This document shows positions 34,927 to 42,460 of a stretch of 64,000 nucleotides of DNA, in pieces (position 1 is the stretch's first letter; each line of letters begins with the position of its first letter). Origin of the DNA: Caproiciproducens sp. CPB-2 (lineage in GTDB: Bacteria; Bacillota; Clostridia; Oscillospirales; Acutalibacteraceae); the NCBI RefSeq assembly GCF_036287215.1, contig NZ_CP142860.1, positions 1,736,001 through 1,800,000 on the forward strand. Reading direction: 5' to 3'. Under the pieces are notes generated by a model. It searched no databases. It worked only from the letters and a program-made list of their open reading frames with translations, and had not been told where the DNA came from. A program made the position numbers and the translations under genes.

Positions 34927-35525
34927 TGTCTTTTTCCATCAAAAACTGCCGTGTGACCGTCGATTTTTTATTTGTAGCCGTACTGGCAGTTTTTTTTCTG
35001 TTCGACAGGAGCGGAATGGCCGTTCTGGGCCTTTCCTGTGCGGCGCTGCATGAACTGGGTCATTTAGCGGTCATGGCCGCGTTCGGAGCGGCGCCGTCGC
35101 AGATTCGGTTTACCCCCTTCGGAATCGATATGATCAAATCTGCGGGTATCGACCGGTCCTACTGGCGCGACGCCGCCATTTCCGTCGCGGGACCGGGAAC
35201 CAACCTTGCTGCCGCGCTGATCTGTTTCCTCGCCGATGAGCGTTATTTTCACTCTTTTATCCTTGCCAACCTGGTGCTGGCAGGGTTTAATCTACTGCCT
35301 GTGGAGCCGCTTGACGGAGGGCAGGCGCTGTATTCCGTCCTTTGTACCCGCCTGAACGCCACTTTGTCCGCAAGGATTGTATCCGTCGCTTCATTCGCGG
35401 TTTTAACGCCGCTGGCAGCGATTGGTTTCCTTTTTCTGTTCCGTGCCAACGGCAATTTTTATCTTCTTGCCGTATCCGTTTATTTAATCTTTCTGCTCCT
35501 TTACAAGAACGGAAGGTATTATTGA
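34926..35525 (+). CDS. Site-2 protease family (M50), SpoIVFB-like
   Basis: A 199-aa polytopic membrane metalloprotease with HELGH at residues 42-46 and NLLPVEPLDGGQ near residue 121. It is short, without PDZ or CBS domains, like SpoIVFB, which releases SigK from its pro-form in the mother cell. The following radical-SAM genes are the usual neighbours of clostridial SpoIVFB-like genes, which strengthens the idea. The start overlaps the upstream stop (ATG at 34926). The true substrate is unproven. Confidence 0.82.
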   Translation: MSFSIKNCRVTVDFLFVAVLAVFFLFDRSGMAVLGLSCAALHELGHLAVMAAFGAAPSQIRFTPFGIDMIKSAGIDRSYWRDAAISVAGPGTNLAAALICFLADERYFHSFILANLVLAGFNLLPVEPLDGGQALYSVLCTRLNATLSARIVSVASFAVLTPLAAIGFLFLFRANGNFYLLAVSVYLIFLLLYKNGRYY

Positions 35526-35584
35526 TTTGCATTCTCCGCACGCGGGCAGTATAATATAAAACATATATTGTGCGGAGGATACGA

Positions 35585-37441
35585 ATGGTCAATAAAAAGA
35601 TAGAAAAACTGCTTGCAAACGTGCAAAAACCGGGCAGATACGTCGGCGGCGAGCTCAACTGCGTGAGGAAGCACGCGGATGAAGTGGATGTGCGGTTTGC
35701 ATTTTGTTTTCCCGATATATACGAAGTGGGCATGTCGCACCTCGGGCTGAAAATTCTGTACAGCCAGCTGAATACCGTACCCTATGTCTGGTGTGAGCGT
35801 GTATTCGCCCCTTGGGTGGATATGGAAGAGGAAATGCGTAAAAACGGCCTGCCGCTCTATGCGCTGGAAAGCGGGGACAGCATCCGCGACTTCGATATCA
35901 TCGGTTTTACCCTTCAATACGAGCTCAGCTATACCAATATCTTAAATATGCTCGATCTGGCGGGAATCCCGCTGAAAGCCGAAGACCGGCATTCCCTTTC
36001 CCAGCTTGTGGTGGCCGGCGGACCCTGCGCCTGCAACCCGGAGCCTTTGGCGGACTTTTTTGATCTGTTCTTTATCGGCGAGGGGGAAGAAGTAGATCTG
36101 GAGGTAGTCGCCCTTTACCGGGAATACAAAAAGCAGGACCGTTCCAAAGAGGAATTTTTAAAGGCGGCTTCTCAGATTCAGGGAGTCTACGTGCCGTCTC
36201 TGTATCATATTTCTTATCATGAAGATCATACGGTAAAGGCGATCGTTCCGAAAGAGGGAGCGCCCCTTCCCGTAAAAAAACGCATTATGATGGACGTGGA
36301 CAAGTCCTATTTCCCGGATAAATTTGTGGTGCCCTACATTGAAATCGTGCACGACAGGACAGTGGCGGAGGTCCTGCGCGGCTGTATCCGCGGCTGCCGC
36401 TTCTGCCAGGCGGGCTTCCTGTACCGCCCGTTCCGTGAAAAATCAGTGGACGTCATTGACCGGCAGTGCCACGATCTGTGCGACAGCACGGGCTATGATG
36501 AGATTTCGCTTTCCTCGCTCAGCACGAGCGACCACTCCAGGCTGAACGAGCTGATCGACCGGCTCCATACATGGACGGAAAAGGAGAACACCGGTATTTC
36601 GCTGCCGTCCCTTCGGGTCGATAATTTTTCCCCGGAGCTGATGTCCAAAATCAAATCCGTCCGCCGCAGCGGTCTTACCTTTGCGCCGGAGGCGGGAACG
36701 CAGCGTCTGAGGGACGTTATCAATAAAAACGTCACGGAAGAAGAGCTGATGAAAACCGTCAATACCGCGTTCAAGGGCGGCTGGACGACCATCAAGCTCT
36801 ATTTTATGATCGGGCTACCGACGGAAACGTTGGATGATGTTGCCGGGATCGCGGAGCTGGGGCAGAAGGTGGTCGACGCCTTTTACGCAAATCCTGACAA
36901 ACCGAAGGGGAAAGGCGTAAAAGTCACCGTCAGCGCGTCCTCCTTTGTTCCGAAACCGTTCACGCCTTTTCAGTGGGAACCGCAGGATACCATGGAGACG
37001 CTCCGCAAAAAGCAGCGCCACCTGGTCGCTTCGGTCAAAACCAGAAAGGTGGAACCCAATTGGCACGAAGCGGACACCAGCTTTCTGGAGGCTGTTTTTG
37101 CGCGCGGGGACAGGCGCTTATGCGGCGTCCTGCTGGAAGCGCATCGAAGCGGATGCAAAATGGACGGCTGGCAGAACTTTTTCTCGTTTCCGAAATGGAT
37201 GGAAATTTTCGAGAGGTGCGGAATCGACCCGGCCTTTTACGCGAACCGCAGGAGAAGCTTCGACGAAGTGCTGCCATGGGACCACATTGATTACGGGATC
37301 AAAAAATCCTTCCTGATTGACGAATGCAAAAAGGCTTACGCAAACGTCACCACCCCCAACTGCCGGGAACAGTGCTCTTCCTGCGGCGCGTCCTGCTTCA
37401 AAGGAGGAATCTGCTATGAAAAACGTCAGGGTCTGGTTTAA
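35585..37441 (+). CDS. TIGR03960 family B12-binding-type radical SAM protein
   Basis: A 618-aa protein: an N-terminal cobalamin-binding-like Rossmann domain (residues about 1-200), then a radical-SAM core with the cluster motif in GCIRGCRFCQAGFLYRP, and a C-terminal Cys-rich end (CREQCSSCGASCFKGGIC). The family always pairs with the DUF2344/TIGR03936 protein coded next; its reaction is not established. The ATG at 35585 follows GCGGAGGA. The 26-base overlap with the next gene suggests coupled synthesis. Confidence 0.92.
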   Translation: MVNKKIEKLLANVQKPGRYVGGELNCVRKHADEVDVRFAFCFPDIYEVGMSHLGLKILYSQLNTVPYVWCERVFAPWVDMEEEMRKNGLPLYALESGDSIRDFDIIGFTLQYELSYTNILNMLDLAGIPLKAEDRHSLSQLVVAGGPCACNPEPLADFFDLFFIGEGEEVDLEVVALYREYKKQDRSKEEFLKAASQIQGVYVPSLYHISYHEDHTVKAIVPKEGAPLPVKKRIMMDVDKSYFPDKFVVPYIEIVHDRTVAEVLRGCIRGCRFCQAGFLYRPFREKSVDVIDRQCHDLCDSTGYDEISLSSLSTSDHSRLNELIDRLHTWTEKENTGISLPSLRVDNFSPELMSKIKSVRRSGLTFAPEAGTQRLRDVINKNVTEEELMKTVNTAFKGGWTTIKLYFMIGLPTETLDDVAGIAELGQKVVDAFYANPDKPKGKGVKVTVSASSFVPKPFTPFQWEPQDTMETLRKKQRHLVASVKTRKVEPNWHEADTSFLEAVFARGDRRLCGVLLEAHRSGCKMDGWQNFFSFPKWMEIFERCGIDPAFYANRRRSFDEVLPWDHIDYGIKKSFLIDECKKAYANVTTPNCREQCSSCGASCFKGGICYEKRQGLV

Positions 37442-38075
37442 AAAGATCGGAACGGCGCGGTATATTTCGCATCTTGATTTAAACCGCTGCATGCTGCGTG
37501 CGATTCACAAGGCGAAGCTTCCTCTTTGGTATACCCAGGGCTATAATCCCCACGCGTTCATTACGTTTGCGCTTCCGCTGTCGCTCGGTATCGGGGGAGA
37601 GCGGGAAAGCATGGATATCCGGTTGGACGACGACGGTATTACGCGCGAAGAGCTCATCGGGAAGCTGAACGCGGCTCTGCCGGACGACATCCCCGTGTTT
37701 GACGTTACCGAGCCGGTGATGAAGCCGGGGCAGATCGCCTACGCCTCTTACCTGATGAAGCTGGAGACGCAGGGACACCCTCCCGAAGAAACAGCCGCCG
37801 CCATCCGGGAACTGTTCAGCCGGGAAACGGTGGTCGTTCCCAAGCATACAAAAAACGGGATGATCGATCTGGATCTGAGACCGTACCTTGACAGGACGGA
37901 AGTCGTTGCCCGGGACGACGGAGTGGAAATCAGCGCGATGCTCCCCGCGGGAAGCACCATGAACGTAAACCCTTCGCTTTTATGCGACGCGATGAAAAAA
38001 TACCTGTTGCTGGATTTATTCAGCGATATCCGAAGGATCAACCTTTACGACGCGGATTTTAAAATATTTGAGTAA
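37416..38075 (+). CDS. TIGR03936 family radical-SAM-associated protein (DUF2344)
   Basis: A 219-aa protein with the family start VRVWFKKIGTARYISHLDLNR and the block LPLWYTQGYNPHAFITFALPLSLGIG. In some bacteria this domain is fused to the upstream radical-SAM protein, so a complex is likely. RNase G (rng) and rplU often follow in clostridia; here rplS follows, so the synteny breaks at this point. The RBS AAGGAGGA lies inside the upstream gene. Confidence 0.9.
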   Translation: MKNVRVWFKKIGTARYISHLDLNRCMLRAIHKAKLPLWYTQGYNPHAFITFALPLSLGIGGERESMDIRLDDDGITREELIGKLNAALPDDIPVFDVTEPVMKPGQIAYASYLMKLETQGHPPEETAAAIRELFSRETVVVPKHTKNGMIDLDLRPYLDRTEVVARDDGVEISAMLPAGSTMNVNPSLLCDAMKKYLLLDLFSDIRRINLYDADFKIFE

Positions 38076-38089
38076 AATAAAAATAAATA

Positions 38090-38118
38090 TTGCACCTTTT
38101 TCAGGATTATGGTATGAT
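38090..38118 (+). promoter_or_regulatory. SigA-type promoter for rplS
   Basis: TTGCAC (38090-38095), a 17-base spacer and TATGAT (38113-38118). Start near 38124, giving a leader of about 120 bases. Confidence 0.75.
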
Positions 38119-38123
38119 ATATA

Positions 38124-38246
38124 GGCATTTGGAATCCGCTGATTGATTTTGGTGGGGTTTAATGCCCGGTTGTACCGTGACATTGAAGCGGACAGTCCTC
38201 TGCCACTGCGGCATGAATGTCTGAATTTTAAGGAGGAAATATATCC
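38124..38246 (+). promoter_or_regulatory. Structured 5' leader of rplS, possible L19 autoregulatory RNA
   Basis: The leader can form GGCAT (38124-38128) with ATGCC (38162-38166), TCCGCT (38135-38140) with AGCGGA (38187-38192), GACATT (38179-38184) with AATGTC (38216-38221), and TGCC/GGCA (38201-38213). The second and third helices cross and so should be alternatives. The third ends eight bases before the RBS AAGGAGG. Ribosomal-protein leaders, including one for L19, are known in Firmicutes; I did not match a consensus. Confidence 0.5.
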
Positions 38247-38591
38247 ATGGATGCGTTAAAACTGATTGCGCAAGATTCCGTAAAAACAGAAGTTCCCGTA
38301 TTTGAAGTTGGCGACACCGTAAGGGTGAGCGTAAATATCAGAGAAGGCGAAAGAGAAAGAATTCAGGTTTTCGAGGGTACCGTTACCGCTCGTAAGGGCA
38401 GCGGCATTTCCGAAACTTTCACCGTCAGGCGCCTTTCCTACGGCGTAGGCGTAGAAAGAGTTTTCCCGATTCACTCTCCAAATGTAAAGAGTGTTGAAAT
38501 TGTCCGCAAGGGCCGTGTGCGCAGAGCGAAGCTCTACTATCTGCGTGACAGAGTCGGTAAGGCGGCAAAGGTAAAGGAACAGCTCAGATAA
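38247..38591 (+). CDS. rplS: Large ribosomal subunit protein bL19
   Basis: A 114-aa protein at the 30S-50S interface. The family block [34 protein letters not shown] is unmistakable in the centre, and the C-terminus [19 protein letters not shown] is typical. The RBS is AAGGAGGA. It is followed by its own terminator and then the signal peptidase run. Confidence 0.97.
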   Translation: MDALKLIAQDSVKTEVPVFEVGDTVRVSVNIREGERERIQVFEGTVTARKGSGISETFTVRRLSYGVGVERVFPIHSPNVKSVEIVRKGRVRRAKLYYLRDRVGKAAKVKEQLR

Positions 38592-38609
38592 GGAATCAGA
38601 TAGCGATTG

Positions 38610-38636
38610 AAAGGGACATGTAGGTGTCCCTTTTTT
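38610..38636 (+). terminator. Terminator after rplS
   Basis: AAAGGGACA (38610-38618), loop TGTAGG, TGTCCCTTT (38625-38633), continuing as a six-T run. The lepB run begins 43 bases later, so it depends on read-through or an unseen promoter. Confidence 0.93.
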
Positions 38637-38678
38637 GCTACTGCAATATTTTTCAGGTCCCGAAAGAGGTGTCCGTTC

Positions 38679-39257
38679 TTGAAAAGTTGCCCTTCTGCGG
38701 AATCCCTGGCTGACAGCAAAACGCCGGAACGTGTTGTTTTGAGCTGTTATGAGTGGATGGAAGCCCTGATCCCCGCGCTGCTTGTAATTATGGCGGTATT
38801 TGTTTTTCTGTTCCGGATCATAACGGTCAACGGGCCCTCCATGCAGCCCAATTTTACGGACGGCTATAAAGTGCTTGTATCATGTTTTGACCGGACATTT
38901 TCTCTGGGAGACGTCGTTGTGGTCGACGCAAAGGCCACCGCGCTTCACGAGGTGATTATCAAAAGGGTCATTGCAACCCAGGGCCAGACGGTGGATATCG
39001 ATTTTCAGACGGGAACCGTCTCTGTCAACGGCGTTGCGCTGGACGAATCGACTTATATTAAAAACGGTATTACCCAAAATCAGTACGACCTCCGTTTTCC
39101 GCAGACTGTCCCAAAAGGGCATGTGTTCCTGCTTGGCGACAACCGCAGGCTCTCGGACGACAGCCGTTCAAGCGACGTCGGTATGGTCGATCAGCGCTAT
39201 ATTATCGGCAAAGTCGAAACCGTTCTCATACCTTACGAAAAATTCGGAACCATATAA
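38679..39257 (+). CDS. lepB: Signal peptidase I, first of three tandem copies
   Basis: A 192-aa type I signal peptidase that cleaves signal peptides of secreted proteins at the outer face of the membrane. One N-terminal membrane segment (about residues 27-48) is followed by the catalytic Ser in NGPSMQPN, the catalytic Lys in IIKRVIA and the GDNRRLSDDSR box. The TTG start at 38679 follows AAGAGGTG and matches the TTG starts of the two copies downstream; the longer frame runs into the rplS terminator. Most similar to copy 2. Confidence 0.93.
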   Translation: MKSCPSAESLADSKTPERVVLSCYEWMEALIPALLVIMAVFVFLFRIITVNGPSMQPNFTDGYKVLVSCFDRTFSLGDVVVVDAKATALHEVIIKRVIATQGQTVDIDFQTGTVSVNGVALDESTYIKNGITQNQYDLRFPQTVPKGHVFLLGDNRRLSDDSRSSDVGMVDQRYIIGKVETVLIPYEKFGTI

Positions 39258-39291
39258 ACACAGCAATTTGAAAAAAGGAGTTGTATTCCTC

Positions 39292-39882
39292 TTGAACGCA
39301 AATGAAATTCAGGCGGATATGGAACCAGCGTCCCCGGAAAAAGAAAAAAACAGTGTCGTCCGCGCCTGCTTCGAGTGGATGGAGGCTCTGATTCCCGCAC
39401 TGATCATTATCATGATTTTTTTCACATTCCTGTTCAGGGTAAATATCGTTGTAAACGGGCCTTCCATGGAACCCAATTTAGTGGACGGATATAAGCTGTT
39501 TACAGCCTGTGCTGAGCCGGGCCTCGTCCGCGGGGACATTGTCGTGATCGACGCCAAAGGAACGTCTTTGGAGAAGCGCATCGTAAAAAGAGTGATCGCT
39601 ACGGAAGGGCAGACGGTCGATATCGATTTTCACACCGGAATCGTTTCCGTTGACGGCGTTGCGCTCGACGAGTCCGCTTATATCGAGAATGGGATTACCA
39701 AGGACGAGTATGACGTTACTTTCCCGCAGAAGGTCCCCGCCGGCCATGTTTTTGTTTTGGGTGATAACCGCACGGTTTCGGAGGACAGCCGTTTCAGTGA
39801 GGTCGGCATGATCGACCAGCGCTATATTATCGGCAAGGTCAAATTTATTATTATGCCGTTTGAGAAATTTGGTCAATTATAA
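39292..39882 (+). CDS. lepB: Signal peptidase I, second tandem copy
   Basis: A 196-aa signal peptidase with all catalytic features: membrane segment about residues 32-54, Ser in NGPSMEPN, Lys in IVKRVIA and GDNRTVSEDSR. Start TTG at 39292 with AAAGGAG upstream (11 bases). It shares long identical stretches with copy 1 (DGYK, GQTVDIDF, DQRYIIGK), so the pair looks like a fairly recent duplication. The cytosolic N-tail is acidic. Substrate differences from its neighbours cannot be told from sequence. Confidence 0.93.
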   Translation: MNANEIQADMEPASPEKEKNSVVRACFEWMEALIPALIIIMIFFTFLFRVNIVVNGPSMEPNLVDGYKLFTACAEPGLVRGDIVVIDAKGTSLEKRIVKRVIATEGQTVDIDFHTGIVSVDGVALDESAYIENGITKDEYDVTFPQKVPAGHVFVLGDNRTVSEDSRFSEVGMIDQRYIIGKVKFIIMPFEKFGQL

Positions 39883-39919
39883 GGCGTTGCCTTTTTCTTA
39901 TAAAGGAGTTGTTCCTTCA

Positions 39920-40501
39920 TTGGATCACGAAAACAGCGTTTCCCAGCAAGAAACGCTAACTGAGAAAAAAAGAAATTTTATCATCAACAGTTACGAATGG
40001 GTGGAAGCCCTGATCTCTTCTTTAATTGCCGTGATCGTGGTATTCATGTTTCTGTTCAGGGTGGTCAATGTGAGCGGCCCCTCCATGCTGCCGACTCTGC
40101 GATCCAATGACCGCGTGATCTTGTCCAGCTTTTTTTACAAACCGCACCGGGGGGACGTGATTGTAATCACCCACACTACCAAGTTGAAGGAACCGATTAT
40201 CAAAAGGGTCGTCGCGCTGGAAAATCAGGTTGTGGATATTGATTTTGAAACCGGCGTCGTTTCTGTGGACGGGGTTGCGCTGGATGAGTCCGCCTATATT
40301 GAAAACGGTATTACCACACAGCCTTCGGACTTCCATTATCCGCTTCAGGTTCCTCCGAGACATGTCTTTGTTCTCGGGGACAACCGTTCCGTGTCCAACG
40401 ACAGCCGGTTTATTGACGTGGGTATGGTGGACGAGAGATATATTCTTGGAAAAGCGGAAATGATTGTCTTTCCGTTTAACAGACTTGGGACAATCAAATA
40501 A
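39920..40501 (+). CDS. lepB: Signal peptidase I, third tandem copy
   Basis: A 193-aa signal peptidase with Ser in SGPSMLPT, Lys in IIKRVVA and GDNRSVSNDSR. It differs more from copies 1 and 2 (NDRVILSSFFYKPHRGD in place of the DGYK region), closer to a standard LepB. It is therefore the likeliest ancestral copy beside rbgA. TTG start at 39920 after AAAGGAG. The stop lies 26 bases before rbgA. Confidence 0.94.
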   Translation: MDHENSVSQQETLTEKKRNFIINSYEWVEALISSLIAVIVVFMFLFRVVNVSGPSMLPTLRSNDRVILSSFFYKPHRGDVIVITHTTKLKEPIIKRVVALENQVVDIDFETGVVSVDGVALDESAYIENGITTQPSDFHYPLQVPPRHVFVLGDNRSVSNDSRFIDVGMVDERYILGKAEMIVFPFNRLGTIK

Positions 40502-40527
40502 CAATAAAGATACAGGGACGAACGAAA

Positions 40528-41394
40528 ATGAGCGAAGCACAAACGATACAATGGTTCCCCGGTCATATGACCAAAACCAAAAGGCAGATTGAAAAAAGCT
40601 TAAAGCTTGTCGATGTTGCCGCTGAGATTATCGATGCCCGGATTCCGGTCAGCAGCCGGAACCCGGTTCTAAACGGACTGATCCAACAGAAGCCCCGCGT
40701 TATTTTAATGAATAAATGCGATATGGCCGATCCGGTTCAGACGGGCAGATGGATCGATTATTATCAAACACAGGGCATTCCCGCCATCGCGATCGACTGC
40801 CGCACCGGAAAAGGGCTGAACGGCTTTATTCCCCTCGTGAAAGAGGTTCTGAGCGACAAGATTGCCTCCTGGGAAGCAAAAGGGATGGTCGGACGGCAGA
40901 TTCGCGTCATGATCGTCGGGATTCCCAATGTGGGCAAATCCTCGCTGATTAACCGTCTTGCCAAAAACGGCAAGGCAAATGTTGAGGACAGGCCGGGCGT
41001 AACGCGGTCCAACCAATGGTTTACCATTGGAAAGGGATTTGAGCTTTTGGATACGCCGGGGGTACTGTGGCCTAAATTTGAAGATAAAGCCGTAGGGGAA
41101 AGGCTGGCGTTTACCGGAGCGGTCAAAGACGAAGTGGTTGACACGGAGCATCTGGCTTCCCGTCTGCTGGAGGTTCTCCGCGACAGCTATCCCAGGGAGC
41201 TGAAAGCAAGATATAAGCTGGAGGGCGCCGACATAGCCGATCTGAAAGGCTATGAAATGCTGGAGCTGATTGGCAGGAAACGCGGGATGCTGATTTCCGG
41301 CGGGGAAATCGATCTGGAACGCGCGTCGATTATGATACTGGATGAATTCCGAAGTGCGAAATTAGGCAGAATTACTCTGGAACAGGTTGGTTGA
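40528..41394 (+). CDS. rbgA: Ribosome biogenesis GTPase RbgA (YlqF)
   Basis: A 288-aa circularly permuted GTPase essential for late 50S assembly in Bacillus. It starts IQWFPGHMTKTKRQI. The order of motifs is NKCD (G4), then GIPNVGKSSLINRLA (G1) and DTPGVLWPK (G3), with a C-terminal helical domain. It lies in the conserved rplS-lepB-rbgA-rnhB-yraN order. Confidence 0.96.
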   Translation: MSEAQTIQWFPGHMTKTKRQIEKSLKLVDVAAEIIDARIPVSSRNPVLNGLIQQKPRVILMNKCDMADPVQTGRWIDYYQTQGIPAIAIDCRTGKGLNGFIPLVKEVLSDKIASWEAKGMVGRQIRVMIVGIPNVGKSSLINRLAKNGKANVEDRPGVTRSNQWFTIGKGFELLDTPGVLWPKFEDKAVGERLAFTGAVKDEVVDTEHLASRLLEVLRDSYPRELKARYKLEGADIADLKGYEMLELIGRKRGMLISGGEIDLERASIMILDEFRSAKLGRITLEQVG

Positions 41395-41399
41395 TAAGT

Positions 41400-42008
41400 A
41401 TGGATTGGTTTGCCTATGAAAATATGGCGCTGAAAAAAAGATACCGGATGATCTGCGGCATCGATGAAGCCGGACGCGGCCCGCTGGCCGGCCCGGTGTT
41501 CGCTGCCGCCGTTATTTTGCCCCCCGGTCAGATGATCGAGGGGCTGAACGACTCCAAAAAGCTCAGTGAAAAAAAACGCGAAGCATTGTTTGATGTAATC
41601 AGGAAGACTGCAATCGTCTACGCCGTCGGATTCGCAACGGAGCAGGAAATCGATAAGATCAACATATTGCAGGCGACCTTTTTGGCGATGAAGCGCGCGT
41701 GCGACGGGCTTTCCGTCAGGCCGGACCTGGCGCTGGTGGACGGAAACCGGATGCCGCGGCTCGGGGTGGATACGCAGACCATTATCAAAGGCGATGCGCT
41801 TTCCGCAAGCATCGCGGCCGCCTCCATCCTTGCGAAGGTCAGCCGTGACCGGCTGATGACCGAGATCGACCGGATTTATCCCGAGTACCAGTTCGCGAAA
41901 CATAAGGGCTACGGCACCGCTTTACATAGGGAATTGCTGAAACAGTACGGGCCCAGCCCGGTTCACAGAAAAACGTTTTTAAAAAAAATACTGGGGGAGA
42001 CCCCATGA
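41400..42008 (+). CDS. rnhB: Ribonuclease HII
   Basis: A 202-aa nuclease removing RNA from RNA-DNA hybrids and single ribonucleotides. The catalytic DEAGRGPLAGPVFAAAV and the later LVDGNRMP and HKGYGTALHRE blocks are intact. The ATG at 41400 is preferred, though a TTG at 41391 overlapping the rbgA stop is possible. Its end overlaps yraN in an ATGA. Confidence 0.95.
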   Translation: MDWFAYENMALKKRYRMICGIDEAGRGPLAGPVFAAAVILPPGQMIEGLNDSKKLSEKKREALFDVIRKTAIVYAVGFATEQEIDKINILQATFLAMKRACDGLSVRPDLALVDGNRMPRLGVDTQTIIKGDALSASIAAASILAKVSRDRLMTEIDRIYPEYQFAKHKGYGTALHRELLKQYGPSPVHRKTFLKKILGETP

Positions 42009-42364
42009 ACAATTCATCCGGAAAAATCGGGGAGGACCGCGCGGCCCGGCTGTTGGAACAGAAGGGGTACCGGATTGTTGCGCGCAACTACCATTCCCGT
42101 TTTGGGGAAATCGACCTGATTGCCGAAAACAAGGACTATATTGTCTTTGCAGAAGTCAAAACACGCGACGAGCATTACTGCGTCAGTCCTTTGGAGGCGG
42201 TCACGGCGGGAAAGCAGAAGAAAATTATCAAGACCGCCCTTAACTATCTGCAGTCGCATGAAACAGGGCTGCAGCCGCGGTTTGACGTCATCGGCATTGT
42301 TACCAGGCCGGACCCTTTCTCCATCCTTTCTGTGGAACACATCGAAAACGCATTTTCTATTTGA
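42005..42364 (+). CDS. yraN: UPF0102 (YraN) family endonuclease-like protein
   Basis: A 119-aa protein of the YraN family with a restriction-endonuclease-like core: GEDRAARLLEQKGYRIVARN, then GEIDLIAE and VFAEVKTR (Asp and Glu-x-Lys, the PD-(D/E)xK-type site). It always sits near rnhB in Firmicutes; its cellular role is not well defined. Translationally coupled to rnhB by an ATGA overlap. Confidence 0.93.
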   Translation: MNNSSGKIGEDRAARLLEQKGYRIVARNYHSRFGEIDLIAENKDYIVFAEVKTRDEHYCVSPLEAVTAGKQKKIIKTALNYLQSHETGLQPRFDVIGIVTRPDPFSILSVEHIENAFSI

Positions 42365-42460
42365 TTCGATATTATTTAGGAATGCCTATCATTTTTTTGT
42401 TTCTCTTTCCTGGAAAGTATGATATGATTAAAAAACAGACAACGCGAAGGGGGAAAAAAC

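Noticed and set aside
42365..42460. Possible T-box or other amino-acid leader before thrC
   Set aside because: Only 96 bases, no T-box sequence, specifier stem or antiterminator pairing seen.
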